Shown: piece after piece, positions 15,937 to 30,702 of the stretch
Layout of the letters: every line of letters starts with the position of its first letter
Position numbering within the stretch: the first letter of the stretch is position 1
Translations under genes and position numbers: made by a program
The notes under the pieces: model-generated
Databases searched by the model: none
Told to the model about the DNA's origin: nothing
Seen by the model: only the letters and a program-made list of their open reading frames with translations
From: Eudorina sp. 2006-703-Eu-15
Lineage: Eukaryota > Chlorophyta > Chlorophyceae > Chlamydomonadales > Volvocaceae
NCBI GenBank assembly: GCA_003117195.1
Contig: BDSI01000021.1
Location: 992,001-1,056,000, forward strand
Reading direction: 5' to 3'
DNA: 64,000 nucleotides

Positions 15937-18900
15937 ATGGCCACGGGCGGTGCGAGCTATGACCCGCTGGTTGGGGAACCATTTTTGAGAAAAGTTCGAG
16001 ATTTGGGTTCTGGTTCCTTCGGGCACGTCGGGCTGTATCAACGGCATGGGCTTGGCGTTCCACCCGAGAACGTTGCGTTAAAATGTTTACCTGTCAGGGT
16101 TGTAGATTATACGATGGTCAAGCGGGAGGTTCGCAGCCACTGCTCGTTGAACCATCGTGAGTGCCGTCAGACGAGAGCAGTCTTGGAACAGCACGAATGG
16201 AACGCAAGTTCGATTTCTACCATCTGCAATTTTCCTAATTCGTTCGCTGAAATTCTCTGGATCGTCTTGCGTTAACTGCCATTGCTGCACAGCTCACGTC
16301 GTTCTCTTTAAGCGCCTTGGCCTGACCCCGGACAAGCGGTACTTGTACATGGTAAGGTTTTGCTACTGCTCAATTTGCGGCTTCCGTCGTTGCTGGTCGG
16401 GCCATCATGCGGGTTTTCAGCCGCTGTGGGTCCCGCTCGCTTCCGCTAACGTCACAACAACTCAAACCCCTCACCTGCCAACGCACCGCCCCCTGCCAAC
16501 GCACCGCCCCCTGGACCTCTGCTCTGGTAGTCACCGCAGTTGGAAGTATGTCGAATGATTTCCTGTGCCCCCCGCCGCCCCGTGCCATGCCCCCTAGATG
16601 ATGGAGTATGCGGACAGCGGGGATCTGTTCAAGTACATCCAGCAAAGGCCGCGACTCGCAGAGGGTGATGCGCGCTGGTTCTTTCAACAGGTGCGCTTGC
16701 AGCTCACGAGGGACGGTGGCAGTCTGGTTGACCCCCCAAAACCCTTCGCAAACCCCACCCCACCCCACCCCACCCCCCACAGCTAATCCTGGCACTGGAC
16801 TACTGCCACCGCCGCGGCGTGGTCAATCGGGATCTGAAGCTGGAGAACTTGCTGTTGAGCTCCGCGGCGGAAGAGCCGCTGCCCCCGGGGCAGCTGGAGC
16901 AGCCGCGCAGCTTGCACATCAAAGTCGCGGGTGAGGCTGGGGCCAGGGCGGGCCAGGGCGGGGGGCAGTGAGATCGAGGATAAGGAGGGGCGAGGTGGGC
17001 CATAGGGGAGACCGAGACCGCGAGCGGAGGGGGAAGGGCGGGCGGCGCGGGGGGCAGGATGGTGGCGGTGGCGGTGGCGGTGGCACACACAGGACGTGTG
17101 TGACAGGTGTGGCGCGCGGGCGTGTGTGGCGGCCCCACCCGGGGACTGTCCCCGCAGGTCGCGTTGTAGCGGACGGGGGCCGATGCGGGGTCTGCGGACC
17201 TCGCGTTGCCCAACTCACGGCCTCGCTTTCCGCTCGGACTGGTTGGGCGGCAGCAGCAGAGCTCGCAGGATGGGATGGGATGGGATGGGTCATTGTTACA
17301 TGCCATGCTGCGTATGCGGGCCCATGGGGCCTCTCCGTGACCTCATGCATATTTGTCCCCACCCCGCGCCCTTCGCATGTTGTTCGGGGCCGCCGTGTCT
17401 TGGGTTGCCTGGCTCGGGGCGGGGTTGCCTGGCTCGGGGCGCCGTGTCTGGGTTTGTTATATTTAATTGCTGTTCGTCAAGACCTCGAAAGGCTTAATGC
17501 ACCTGTCATACGTTCCCTGCTGTCCGCGTGCGCTGGTTGCAACCTCATTCACTGGCTGCATCCGACTCAACGCTGCCCTACGCCGGCGCTCCCCTCTCCT
17601 CCCCTTCTTTCTCTAATATTTTTCCTGTCGGGCGAAGACTTCGGGTTGTGCAAGACCGCGGTCACCTCGCTGCCCAAGTCGCGTGTCGGGACACTGTACT
17701 ACATGGCACCAGGTACGACATGACGTACGTCAGCCCTCGCGTGTCGCACATCCCGGCGCCTCTTGAAGCGTTTTTGTGCGGGAGAGGTCAGTGCAGTCGC
17801 TTGTTCGTGCGGTGCACGCCAGGCAGTGTTGATCCGGATTTGCGCAACTTGCCTTTTCCCGCAGAGGTCCTGAAGGCCAGCGCCGACCGGCCCTACGATG
17901 CGCGTTTGAGCGACATCTGGTCTGTAGGCTGGTGAGCGGGGCAGCTGCGTGGCGGGTGTGTGTAAAAGAGAACTGAGCCGCGAGAAGCGAGGTCCAGCGC
18001 AACAGGCGGGTGTGTATTTAGAAGAGAAACCCGCCCCGTAGCGGCAAAAGGTCGTCATAGCAGGTGCACCCTGGCATTTGGACTGTCCCCATCAAGAGTT
18101 GTTTCTCCCCCTTCCCCCTTCCCGGTCGAACCGTCGCTCTGGCAGCAGCGCAGCCTGAAAATGTCTACCAATTTCCTATACCCCCTTTCACCCTCTCCGG
18201 CTCTCCGGCTCTCCAGCCAGCTTCCAGGGCGTTTGCCGTGTTTCACAAAGTTCTGTTGCGCGCCCGGCGCTCATCCTGCATGCGCCGTCCCCTTATTGTC
18301 AATGAAGACAGCGAAACCGCAAAAGTGCAACAAACCGATAACCGATGCGCCGTCCCCTGCCCTTCGTCCCCAACCCCTCGCACCTGACTTGGCCTCCGGC
18401 CCTCCGCGCTGCCTCCGCCTTCCTCGCCTCTCCCGTCCCGTCCCTCCCCCGGCGCGCTGCAGCATCTTGTACGTCCTGCTGTTCAAGGCGTACCCGGTGG
18501 GTGGGTGGGAGGGTGGGCCAGTGGGTCGGTGGCGTCAGCGTTCGTACCTGTGCGCGCACTGCGCTGCCGTTGAGAAGAGTGTGCCGGCAGTTCCCGCAGG
18601 CCTGACCCGGCCGAGCCAGCCGCGGCCGCCTGCAGCCACTTCCGCTGCCACCATAGCACCAAACCCTAAAACCCCCGCCAGCTACGGCCGCTGCAGCGGG
18701 TAGCTAGGGTGGCTGCCTGCCGCTTCTCAGCCTCTGCCTGCGCGCCGCCACATCACGGCCAGCCCCCGAGCCAAACCCTCCACAACACCCATCACAACAC
18801 CCATCACAACACCCATCACAACACCCATCACAACACCCTTCACAACACCCCTCACAATACCCCTCACAATACCCATCACAAGATCCCTATGAATCACGGT

Positions 18901-20169
18901 ATCCGTCTCTCGCCTCTCACGTTCTTGCTGACCCGGTCACTGCACCGGTTCGCGCCGCGGCCGGTGCGTCCTTCGGGGCGGGCCGCACCCGCAGCTCGGC
19001 GCGGCTCCGCTCGGCACCCCGAGCACTCTCTTCTCCGCGTCGCCCTCTGGGAGCAAGCGCGCCCATGCGCCTTCCCTTACCTTCCCTTCCTTCCCGCCGC
19101 TCCCTCCCTTCCTCTGGCCGGCCCCCGCAGTTCGGCACCATTTCCGACCGGGACAACCGGGCGCAGCGGGACGCCATCATCCGGCGGATCGCGGCGGCCG
19201 ACTGGCGCGTGCCCTCCAACGTGCACATCAGCCCCGCCTGCTACGACCTGCTGTCAAGGATCCTGGTGCCGGACCCCACCAAGGTAGGGCTAAGGGTAGG
19301 GTAGGGTAGGGCTGAGGGTAGGGTAGGGCAGGGTAGGGTAGGGACAACTACTACGCAATCGGCGATTTTTTTCGCAATTTCGCTTGTCTTTATTGACAAA
19401 GGATAGGATAGGGCTTAGGTAAGGGTGCGGCTGAGAGTATATCGCGCGACCAACCCCTGAACATCTCCGTCAACCACCAGGTCGCGCCGACGAGGGAGCG
19501 CCCCTCTGATGCCCCATGTGTCCGTCCCTACCTACCTACCCACCCACCTACCCACCTACCTACCCACCCACCTACCCACCTACCTACCCACCTACCTACC
19601 CACCCACCTACCCACCTACCTACCCACCTACCTACCCACCTACCTACCCACCCACCTACCCACCTACCTACCCGCCCACCTACTGGCCTACCCTCCTTCC
19701 CGTTCACCCACCCACCCCACAGCGGATCACCATGGAGAGCATCATGGCCCACCCCTGGTTCCTGGAGGAGCTTCCCGAGGGGGCGCTGGGCTTCAACGCG
19801 GCGCTGGTGGAGGAGCAGGCGGCGGATCCCCCAAGGTCAGGGGGGATAACAACCGGACCCTTACTCGGGCCCCCTCACATCCCGCCCGCCCCCTCCCCGC
19901 CCGGACCCCGACCCCCGCCCTGGACCCCGCCCCGGCCCCCGCCCCGGATCCCCCCCCCGACCCTCATCCCGCCACCCACACCCCGCCCGCGCAGGTGTGA
20001 GCAGACAATGGAGGAGATCGACGCCATCCTGCAAGTGGCCGAGGAGGAGCTGCACGCGGCGCCCTACCCGCAGATGCGCGCACCAGGGATGGGCGACAGC
20101 GGCATCGACGGCGAGATCGACGAGCTGCATGCGGAACACCCCAGTCTGTTCGAGGGGGAGGGCATCTGA
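15937..20169 (+). CDS. SNRK2: SnRK2-type Ser/Thr protein kinase, copy 2
   Basis: Ten exons join in phase to 378 residues: 15937-16156, 16293-16351, 16598-16690, 16783-16930, 17638-17712, 17865-17931, 18463-18496, 19131-19283, 19723-19835, 19995-20169. Visible motifs are the Gly loop [10 protein letters not shown] (23-32), the VALK lysine (K49), [13 protein letters not shown] with Asp141, DFG at 174-176, APE ending at E199, and the SnRK2 signature [27 protein letters not shown] motif and an acidic tail ending GEGI follow. RDLKLEN is typical of SnRK2. As in copy 1, Asn139 replaces the His of HRD. Copies 1 and 2 share the introns after NH(P) and before MEYAD, but most other intron positions differ: copy 2 has introns before DFG, inside APE and after SVG that copy 1 lacks. 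The tandem arrangement points to local duplication. Expected role: cytosolic or nuclear stress or nutrient signalling. Confidence 0.9.
16512..16575 (+). repeat. Intron-associated element, copy c
   Basis: GCTCTGGTAGTCACCGCAG is followed by a TATGTC...GATTTCCTGTGCCCC segment that aligns with the SnRK2-1 copy at 11312 and the copy at 18126. It lies just before the acceptor of exon 3 (16597) of SnRK2 copy 2. The intron position is shared with copy 1, but the matching copy-1 intron (9050-9888) lacks the element. Confidence 0.65.
17971..18005 (+). repeat. Dispersed repeat sharing TGAGCCGCGAGAAGCG
   Basis: This segment in the 17932-18462 intron of SnRK2 copy 2 is nearly identical over about 33 bases to 39131-39168. 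Both contain TGAGCCGCGAGAAGCG, then GGTCCAG and a G-AAC-AG end. The match is too long for chance in 64 kb, so it is probably a fragment of an interspersed element. Confidence 0.8.
18126..18186 (+). repeat. Intron-associated element, copy b (best core)
   Basis: GCTCTGGCAGCAGCGCAG, a short spacer, then ATGTCTACCAATTTCCTATA and a C-run. It sits in the SnRK2 copy 2 intron 17932-18462, a position where copy 1 has no intron. It is the closest partner of the copy at 11312-11373. Confidence 0.8.
18779..18881. repeat. 12-bp tandem repeats (CACAACACCCAT type)
   Basis: Eight to nine tandem copies of a 12-bp unit, decaying toward the 3' side, within the 18497-19130 intron of SnRK2 copy 2. Confidence 0.95.
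19283..19346. repeat. GGGTA-rich tract starting at a 5' splice site
   Basis: A run of GGGTA/GGGCTA-type pentamers begins at the donor GTAGGG of exon 8 of SnRK2 copy 2. It resembles degenerate telomere-like DNA but does not contain the TTTTAGGG unit of chlorophycean telomeres. Confidence 0.85.
19526..19682. repeat. (CCTA)/(CCCA) tandem repeat in SnRK2-2 intron
   Basis: About 155 bp of alternating CCTAC and CCCAC units fills most of the intron upstream of the exon 9 acceptor at 19722. It supplies a very long pyrimidine-rich stretch next to the splice site. Confidence 0.95.
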
Positions 20170-21562
20170 GGGCATGGAGGGGCGCGGCGCAGAGGGGGGC
20201 GGGGGAGACCGCGGGGGAGGCCGCGCGAGTCTCGCTCCATACCCTCCATACCTGCCGGTGGCGGGGGTTACGAGGACCCCAGGCGAGTTTGTTCTAGTGG
20301 CAGAGCGGATTCGTTCGTGTGAGCGTGGCAGCGTATTACATCTGCACGGGCGGGGGGGCCGGGCGGGCTCGTCGGGAGGTGCGCGGGTGGAGCCGTGCAC
20401 TGAGGACTGATGTGTGGAGGCGCCCACGCCCCCGGTGTGCTTTGCACTTCGTGCCCTGACCTCGGGCTACTGGCGGTGTTTGGGGCTGGAGAATTTTCGG
20501 GGCGAGGACTGGCGGGCGCCGGGAGGGGTCCTGTTCTGGTACGGCGACCGACGCGTGCGGCGGTTGTGTGGGAGGAGCCGATGCATGGGGCCGCGGGCCG
20601 ATCGGGACGCGTGTGCCCATCCCCCTTGACGCACGATCCTTGCCATAGCGGTTTGGGTGCGCCGGCCGATGGAAAGGGGGTTACCCGTGCAGGGGTCCCG
20701 CGTGGTTGGAGCCGTCTCAGTGGGGCGGGTGGCATCGCGCGGGCCTGCTGCCCCTGGCCGGCAATGGAGGAGGATGGAGGGACGGCGAGATGGAGGGAGG
20801 GGGCTCCGGAACCATGCCGTCGTGGTGAGCGTCCGGTCGAATTGCTCTTCAGCTCGGTGCTTATTTATGAGGCAGGTGGTGCCGTCCTTGGGTCTTTACT
20901 TCCGCCGGGACAATCACCCTGGGGGCTTCGATGTGCCTGACCGGTGGATACTTCTAGCAGGAGGTCTCGGTGGGTGGGTGGGTGCGTTGGGCCATCCCGT
21001 CGTCGAACAGGGGGGCCCCAGAAGGGTGAGCGGGGCAGGGCCGGAGTACGTGGCGTTGGGTGTCTTGCAGTGCATGGCTCTAGGGTTGCCGTGCGTGCCG
21101 TGAGGCACTCACTCTCCGAGTCCGTAGACTGATGGTTCATGTCATGCATCTTCGACTTGGGTCTCCGGCCTTCGGTGTTTCGACGTGATGGCACCGTGTC
21201 CATTTGACGTGCGCGATGCCTGGGAAACTGTTGTGAAAGAGGAGAGAAACGGACCCCGATTAGCTGCGCGTCCTGTGAGGTCCTGAGTCAGAAACATTTC
21301 TTCGTTTGAGCGGACCCATGGGCCCAACGGCCTGTGACATTAATATATTTCCTTTGTGCAGACGGCAATGGTTTCAAGACATTTACTCAACGACCGATTG
21401 GTCGCGAGTGATACAAGCGAGTCGATTCCGGATCCTACGCAACCGCCGATGCCACCGTTTCTTGGTGAGAATAATCGTCGCTCGCTGGTGGTAAGCGAAT
21501 TGTTGATTACATATTTCCTTTATGAGCTTTCAGACGCAAGGCTTGCTGCGCACGCAAGGGTC
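20170..21562. other. SnRK2-2 3' region and VPS25 upstream region
   Basis: No gene is supported. The sequence falls from GC-rich near 20170 to AT-richer near 21350, consistent with a 3' UTR followed by the VPS25 promoter. No TGTAA signal was found close to the SnRK2 stop. Confidence 0.45.
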
Positions 21563-23347
21563 ATGACCTCGGGCTTCGCATTTCCTTACTTTTTTAACTA
21601 TCCACCATATTTTACGTGAGTTTGTTGAGGAAATCAAACCATTCTGCTAGATATTATGTGAAATTTGCACTGTTCGCAGGCTGCAGCCTGTGAAAGAGAC
21701 GCGAGACAAGCAGATAGCTCTCTGGTGCTCCCTAATCCTTAGCTTTTGTCAGCATACAAAGGCAAGGAATGCTCTGCGTTCTGCATGGCTGCCTGCAGCC
21801 TCCAACACAGGTCGAGTGTCCCACGCCCGCAGACGTACGTCGTTGACGTCCAGTCTGAGTCTCGCCTGTTCTCAAACCCCAGTATAAACAGTGAGTTGAA
21901 AAGGCATAGGGGGTACAAGAATTATGCTTCCGTTGCGCTAAACCCGCCGTCATCCTTGGGGGATTTGGTGGGGCCTGCATGGACCACCGCCCGTCACCGT
22001 CCAAAGCCTGCATCAGGGTTTGCATCCAGCTACCACGCGAGGTCCTCCACCAGATGACGGGGCTCTTTGCGCTGCAGGGAAGCTCAGCAACGAAGCCAGG
22101 GTTGCTATCCTAGACGAGCTTGTCGCGCAAGGTAAGGCCGCTGCAGTTCCGACTAGCGCTGTGGCCCCCGCACCCCCGGGCCGCGCAGCCGCACCGACCC
22201 ACATCCCGTGTCCCGCATTAGGCCCCTGGTGCAGGGAGCTGGCGTCCACTCTAAAATTGACAAAATTCTCCCTGCAAGTGCTTAGGTCTGCCTGCTCCTG
22301 GTCGACCACAGGCCGCGCCGAGTGGTTGGACAAGTCAAAAGCGCAGTGCCTGATCCTCTGGAAGCGGGTAAGTACAAATACACATGTTTCGGGGTCCGAG
22401 GAAAATGCAGCTCCTGGAAATGTTCAGATCAAAGGGACGCCAGCGTCCATACTAGGCAGAACAGAAGGGAGCGGGGCCTGACGGACGATGGTTGTCTCCA
22501 GGTGCGGCATCTAGGGTTTTAAGCTTCGGAAACATGCCAAGGCCCAGATCACGCTGCACAGCATCAGGCAGGCGCTCAGGTACTGTAGAGCATGAAGACC
22601 TCTGGATCTGAACTGATGGGGCAGACTGCTGCCTGGTCCGCTGCAATGGCGCAGTCGAATACGTGACTCGGGCCGGGCGCTAGAGAGTTGTGTGCATCAG
22701 GCAGCTAGGCACCACACAGCAGCGTGGGGTCTGTAGACGCATTCGAGCAGTTTTGGTGCAGTGTTCGTTTCAACGCGTCAGATGACATGCTGGGCATGCC
22801 TGCATCCCCGGGTTGTTGACGCAGATCGACGAATGGGCGGCGGTGCTCATGGAGTTTGTACGGACGTACGGCTTGTCTGACTCGGTCATGACACTGGACG
22901 AGGTGGTCGGGGGAGATGACGTGCGCGGCACAGGTACCGAACGATCATCGAGGGAGGGCGTTGTCGCGTGCCATGCAGCATCGATGCAGTGCGACCTTCC
23001 CCTTCCCGGAGGCTCAGCAGTGGAGCCCGCTCACGGGCAGGTCTTGAACAGGAAGCTTCGGACTGTCATGTTTTTATCTGCAATGCCTGCCGGCAAGGTC
23101 TGCTCATGCCTGAGCTCACGAAGAACGTTTGTTTGCCGCACGCAGAGCTTTTCGGTTTACATATGGAGGTGCTGACGCGTGTGCTGCGGGCGCTTGAAGT
23201 TCAAGGCAAAGTCAGGTACGTCGTGAAGCCGCCTGGCCACGGCTGCACGACCTGTTCCAACGCGCGTGGCCCCTGTGTCCTCCGCGCCGCTTTTCCAGGA
23301 CGTTCAAAGGAGCAACTGTCGAAGAACATGGCGTCAAGTTCTTGTGA
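21563..23347 (+). CDS. VPS25: ESCRT-II subunit VPS25
   Basis: Eight short exons join in phase to 176 residues, the size of human VPS25: 21563-21615, 21680-21761, 21833-21890, 22078-22131, 22312-22367, 22825-22933, 23146-23215, 23299-23347. VPS25 is the two-copy arm of ESCRT-II, which bridges ESCRT-I to VPS20/ESCRT-III on endosomes to sort ubiquitinated cargo into multivesicular bodies. Recognisable segments are FPYFFNYPPYFTLQPV at the N-terminus (the PPxF/Y-type segment that contacts VPS22), LWCSLILSFCQ, the NPSIN-R-KLS linker, RAEWLDKSKAQCLILWKR ending the first winged helix, ELFGLHMEVLTRVLRALE in the second, and the family-typical end HGVKFL. The intron after exon 2 starts with GC rather than GT (21762-21763) and ends in AG at 21832; no GT nearby restores the frame. 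The start is the first ATG before the conserved FP..FNYPPY segment. Confidence 0.95.
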
Positions 23348-23997
23348 CATCCAGAACCGGTGGTTGAGACATGATTTGCTTGCGCGTGTCGCAGACTTGA
23401 CGGCTGGTTTGCCGGCCCATGGGTCTTCCCTGACGGCGATCACAAAGTGGGTACCTTGCACCCAATTCTGCGTCTAAGTAATTCTAAGCGGCGACTTTCT
23501 GTTGTTCAGTGTTACAATGTGTGTTGAGTGCGACTGGCGCGCCCTGGAGTAAGGGGTCATCGTTACCTGAGGCTGTGCAGGCCAGGGTCGGGGTGATGGG
23601 CACACCTAGTCCACACAGATTAGCTCTTATGTGAGGAGGGGTACGTTTCAATCAAAAGGGACGTCCGTATTGAGGGGTCACACGGAAATGTAAGGAGGGC
23701 GCTGTAGCCGCGCAAGTCAAAAGATGCACAAAGAAATTGCCCAGCTCATGAATTATATATGACAACAACATGCCTTATGCGTACAACGAGAGCTCACAGG
23801 AATTTCCTGTTTTTTGGTGCCAAACTGACTGAACCAGAACGTACTACAGTAAGACTTTCGCATTTCACAGCAGAATCAGATAGCAGAGTCTGTACTTACT
23901 CTGTTAGGGTTGAAGCTACGCTTCTTTGCCCTCTTTGTCAAGGATAGGGGTGGAATCAGTGGTCTTGATTGCTTCTGCCAAGTAGGCAGTCGCGAAC
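23348..23997. other. VPS25 to V-ATPase B intergenic region
   Basis: This 650-bp same-strand spacer has no supported gene. It carries a TGTAA signal at 23689-23693 that probably ends VPS25 transcripts, leaving about 300 bp for the V-ATPase B promoter and 5' UTR. Confidence 0.6.
23689..23693 (+). terminator. Candidate TGTAA poly(A) signal, VPS25
   Basis: TGTAA is the main poly(A) signal in Chlamydomonas-type algae. This copy lies about 340 bp past the VPS25 stop. It is a five-base match, so the assignment rests on position only. Confidence 0.45.
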
Positions 23998-27555
<3,558 letters not shown>

Positions 27556-27954
27556 GAAGCGCAGTCGAGCTGGAAGTGCTACGAGTGCTGGATTCGGTTG
27601 GGTCCTTCGCCTCTTCATGGACATCGACTTTCGTCCAACGTACGGTTATAGCGGTGCTTCGGTCCCACCGTTGGTGATGCATGTCGTGCGACACGGACGT
27701 AAGCGCGTGCGATTTTAAAGGACTGCCGTTAGTTGGATGATAATTTTGGTGGTGGGCGTGGATAACCTTAGCTTCCCATGCCAATGTGGCATGCTGGCAT
27801 TTGAGGGATCAGGCCGACAGGATGCGCATGCCGTGTCCTGTCGACAAGACTTGCGGACCGAGATCTCCAGTGCATTATTTGGCGCTTTTGACAAATCAAA
27901 CGGACATCGACCGGACATGCTGCTTTTGACGGTTTCAACATGACAGAAACGTGC

Positions 27955-27959
27955 TGTAA
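27955..27959 (+). terminator. Candidate TGTAA poly(A) signal, V-ATPase B
   Basis: TGTAA about 400 bp past the V-ATPase B stop, on the coding strand. Confidence 0.45.
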
Positions 27960-28079
27960 AATCGTGTTTCGTTTGGAGGCTGACGACAGGTTTGGGTTTG
28001 TTGCCCTTCGCATCGGCCTCAATCAAACCATTGAGAAGTCTACCACGAGTCCAGGAGTATGTGAGTGTATGTTGCACAC

Positions 28080-28084
28080 TTACA
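28080..28084 (-). terminator. Candidate TGTAA poly(A) signal, UROD
   Basis: TTACA on the plus strand, that is TGTAA on the UROD strand, about 235 bp past the UROD stop. Confidence 0.45.
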
Positions 28085-28318
28085 CTCACGGCGACCGTCA
28101 TGGCCATTCCCGTAGTAAGGGCGTTGACCCCCACTCCAGCACAACACATTACCAACTCCTGCTGAAGCCCATGTGCGATCCCTTGCGGCACAAGCCCAGA
28201 CGCCAGTGCACAACGGCGCGCAAATCGGCCATCATCTTCAGCTGTGCCCACCGCTCGCATTGCCGCAGTCGCCAACACTCAGCGTTCACTGTTCACTGGG
28301 TCAAATCACGAATGCAGT

Positions 28319-30702
28319 TCAGTGCTGCTGCGCAACGTCGGCGTAAGTGAGCCGTTTCGACAGGTCGAACATGTGCGCAACGCCCTCCTCAGGGGTGCCC
28401 ACCAGGACTCCGTGGCCCAGGTTCAGGATGTGCCGTTGCCCGCCCGCCTTGCGAAGGCAGTCCCGCACCGCATCCTCGATGGCATCCTGCAAGGGCCCAG
28501 GATGTGTGTCTCATCACGGCGATGCCTCGCTGTACGGTGATGGTCATAAGAGGTTTGGAACTACTCAGTACAAACCCGTTTCCCCGAATTCGACCGTGGT
28601 AGGGCGCTGTCCCGCCAACCTTCCTAGCATTACTCATGGAGCGCAGACGGCAATGCCGGTACTTCAATGCACCCTGCTAGGCAGTTCTTGCCCTACTGCT
28701 ACCCCACGGCCGATCGCCGTGTCATGTCGCTACCCCTACCTGAGACGCGAACAGGATGGCGGGATCCACATTGCCCTGCACGGACACGTTGCTGTCTATG
28801 CGCCGCCGAGCGTCCGCCATGTCCGTCGTCCAGTCCACGCCCACAACGTCGGCTCCCGTGGCTGCCAGGCGCTCCAAGAGGCCGCCAGAGCCGTTGGCGT
28901 AGAGCGTCAGCGGCACCGTCGGGTAGTCCGCTTTGACCGAGGCGATAATGCGCTTGAGGTACGGCCCGCTCCACCTGTCACAGCATGGCGCGTCGGACAC
29001 CGACGACGCAACAGATGCCATGCTCCGGTCAATATCCCGATCATCATGACGACGCTGGGACAGCACCGGACCGACACTGAGCCTCACTGTAGTACCCTTT
29101 CGCAACGCGGAGAGCATTCCGTTAAACCCTTGGTTTGACCAGCCCCAGGCAGAACAGGCAGGGCAGGTCGCTGTGCTTGCCCCATGCTTGCCGTTCCTGG
29201 AATGCAAAAAAGCAGGGCAATGTGGTTACTCACTTGTCCCACTCGCGCGGGGGCAGCTGGCCGCCCCACGAGTCGAAGATTTGGACGCACTGCGCCCCCG
29301 CCCTGATCTGGTACTTGATGTACCCGGCCATGGCGTCCGCCAGCTTGGTCAGCAGCGCGTCCAGCACATCCGGTGCCGAGAAGCACATGGTCTTAATCGT
29401 CTTGTAGAGCGACGTCGAGCCGCCCTCGATCAGGTACGTCGCCAGGGTCCAAGGCGAGCCCACGAAACCCAGCACGGCCGCCTGGTTGTTAACCTCGGCG
29501 CGCAGCTGCGTCAGCGCCCTGCGTCAACACCGCGACGAGGACGCACGGACCGGACCGCACATAACCCTCACGTATGTGCACCCCGACAGACCATTGCAGT
29601 GTATAGCTGATTACTGCAGAGCCTGCACGGCCATGACGTGCCTACGTTCATCACGTAGGACTCGTGGGAGAGAATTGCGATCACAAATTATCCCCAAGGA
29701 CCGCTGTATCCCTGATACTGTGACCGAAAGCGACACCGGAGGGCTGCAGGTGATGGGATTCGTGCACGGCATACCGACGCTGGTCACGGGTGTAGACCCA
29801 GATGCGTCCCGCCCCAAGGGTCGGCTTGTTCACCATCGGACAACCACCCGTTTCAACAGGCGGCCGCGCTGACGGATACACCGATGCGCACTGGTGTGCT
29901 GGATTGTGCAGGAAACCGACCGCACGTTGATCCAGAATTATGAAGTCGTAGTAGGTAGTCAGTCATGCGGCTATGGAACTACGCTGTCTCGAAGCACCCC
30001 CCCGGCGAAACCCCAGCAATCCCCGATTCATTTGAAAACCCCGTGGCCATAACGCAAGGGTGGTTCCCATTGCCGCAGCCTTACGATCGCTAACTTGAGC
30101 CTCGCCCCCACCTGCCCACGAAGTCCACCTTGCTGTAGTCCATATCGTGCAGCTGCTTCACCTGATCCAGTGTGCGGATCGGGTTATCGATTATTGGGCC
30201 CTTGTTGTCATCAATGTCAAAATTGACACCGATGCCAGGCAAGGGCGTCAAGATGTCGCTGAACAAGATGACGCCGTCCGGCTTGAAGGAGTTCCATGGC
30301 TGCAAGCTGATCTCCACGATCAGTTCCGTAGTCTCAGATCGCTCGCGGAAAGAAGGATGCTTTTTCGCCAGCTCACGGTATGTCTTTTGGTAGCTGCAAA
30401 CAGGCCGAGTGCGGTGGAGTGCATTACATCACCGCATCCCGACCGTATTTTAAACGACCAACACTTGAAGATACCGCTTACCGGCCAGCTTGACGCATCA
30501 TCCAGCAAGGAGCGCGCTCGACCTTTTCACCACGCGCAGCGCGAACCATGAGCGGCTCCTGCACGCCGCCCGCATTTGGCTGCGCTTTAACAACCACAGC
30601 TGGTGATCGTGACGTGCCTATGGCGATCGGCTTGAAAGCACGATGCCGCAGAACAGCGCTGCGACCCAGGCTATTGCGAAGCATCATTCCTTCTCCTGTC
30701 AT
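28319..30702 (-). CDS. UROD: Uroporphyrinogen decarboxylase, plastid-type
   Basis: Five exons on the minus strand (30482-30702, 30112-30393, 29234-29518, 28740-28974, 28319-28486) join in phase to 396 residues. The enzyme decarboxylates the four acetate side chains of uroporphyrinogen III to give coproporphyrinogen III in heme and chlorophyll synthesis. Visible signatures are [19 protein letters not shown] followed by MRQAGRY, the conserved N-terminal Arg-rich substrate motif; [36 protein letters not shown]; the FDSWGGQL block; and ILNLGHGV near the C-terminus. The first ~50 residues are basic and Ser/Ala/Val-rich with no acidic run, as expected for a chloroplast transit peptide. I use the ATG at 30702, since upstream in-frame codons are not ATG. 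It is divergent from the plastid EF-G gene, with 1.3 kb between start codons. Confidence 0.96.

Larger units (their letters stand above)
27556..28318. other. Convergent 3' ends of V-ATPase B and UROD
   Basis: No gene lies in these 763 bp. A plus-strand TGTAA at 27955-27959 and a minus-strand TGTAA at 28084-28080 leave only about 120 bp between the inferred transcript ends. Any read-through would give overlapping antisense 3' UTRs. Confidence 0.6.

Noticed and set aside
19283..19346. Telomere or chromosome end
   Set aside because: The GGGTA tract is short, degenerate, lacks the TTTTAGGG unit, and lies inside a gene.
18779..19682. Tandem repeats that could be mistaken for a CRISPR array
   Set aside because: The units are contiguous 8-12 bp minisatellites without spacers, inside introns of a nuclear kinase gene.
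28347..29138. 263-codon plus-strand open frame
   Set aside because: It lies opposite the last two UROD exons and the intron between them; UROD motifs are clear on the minus strand.
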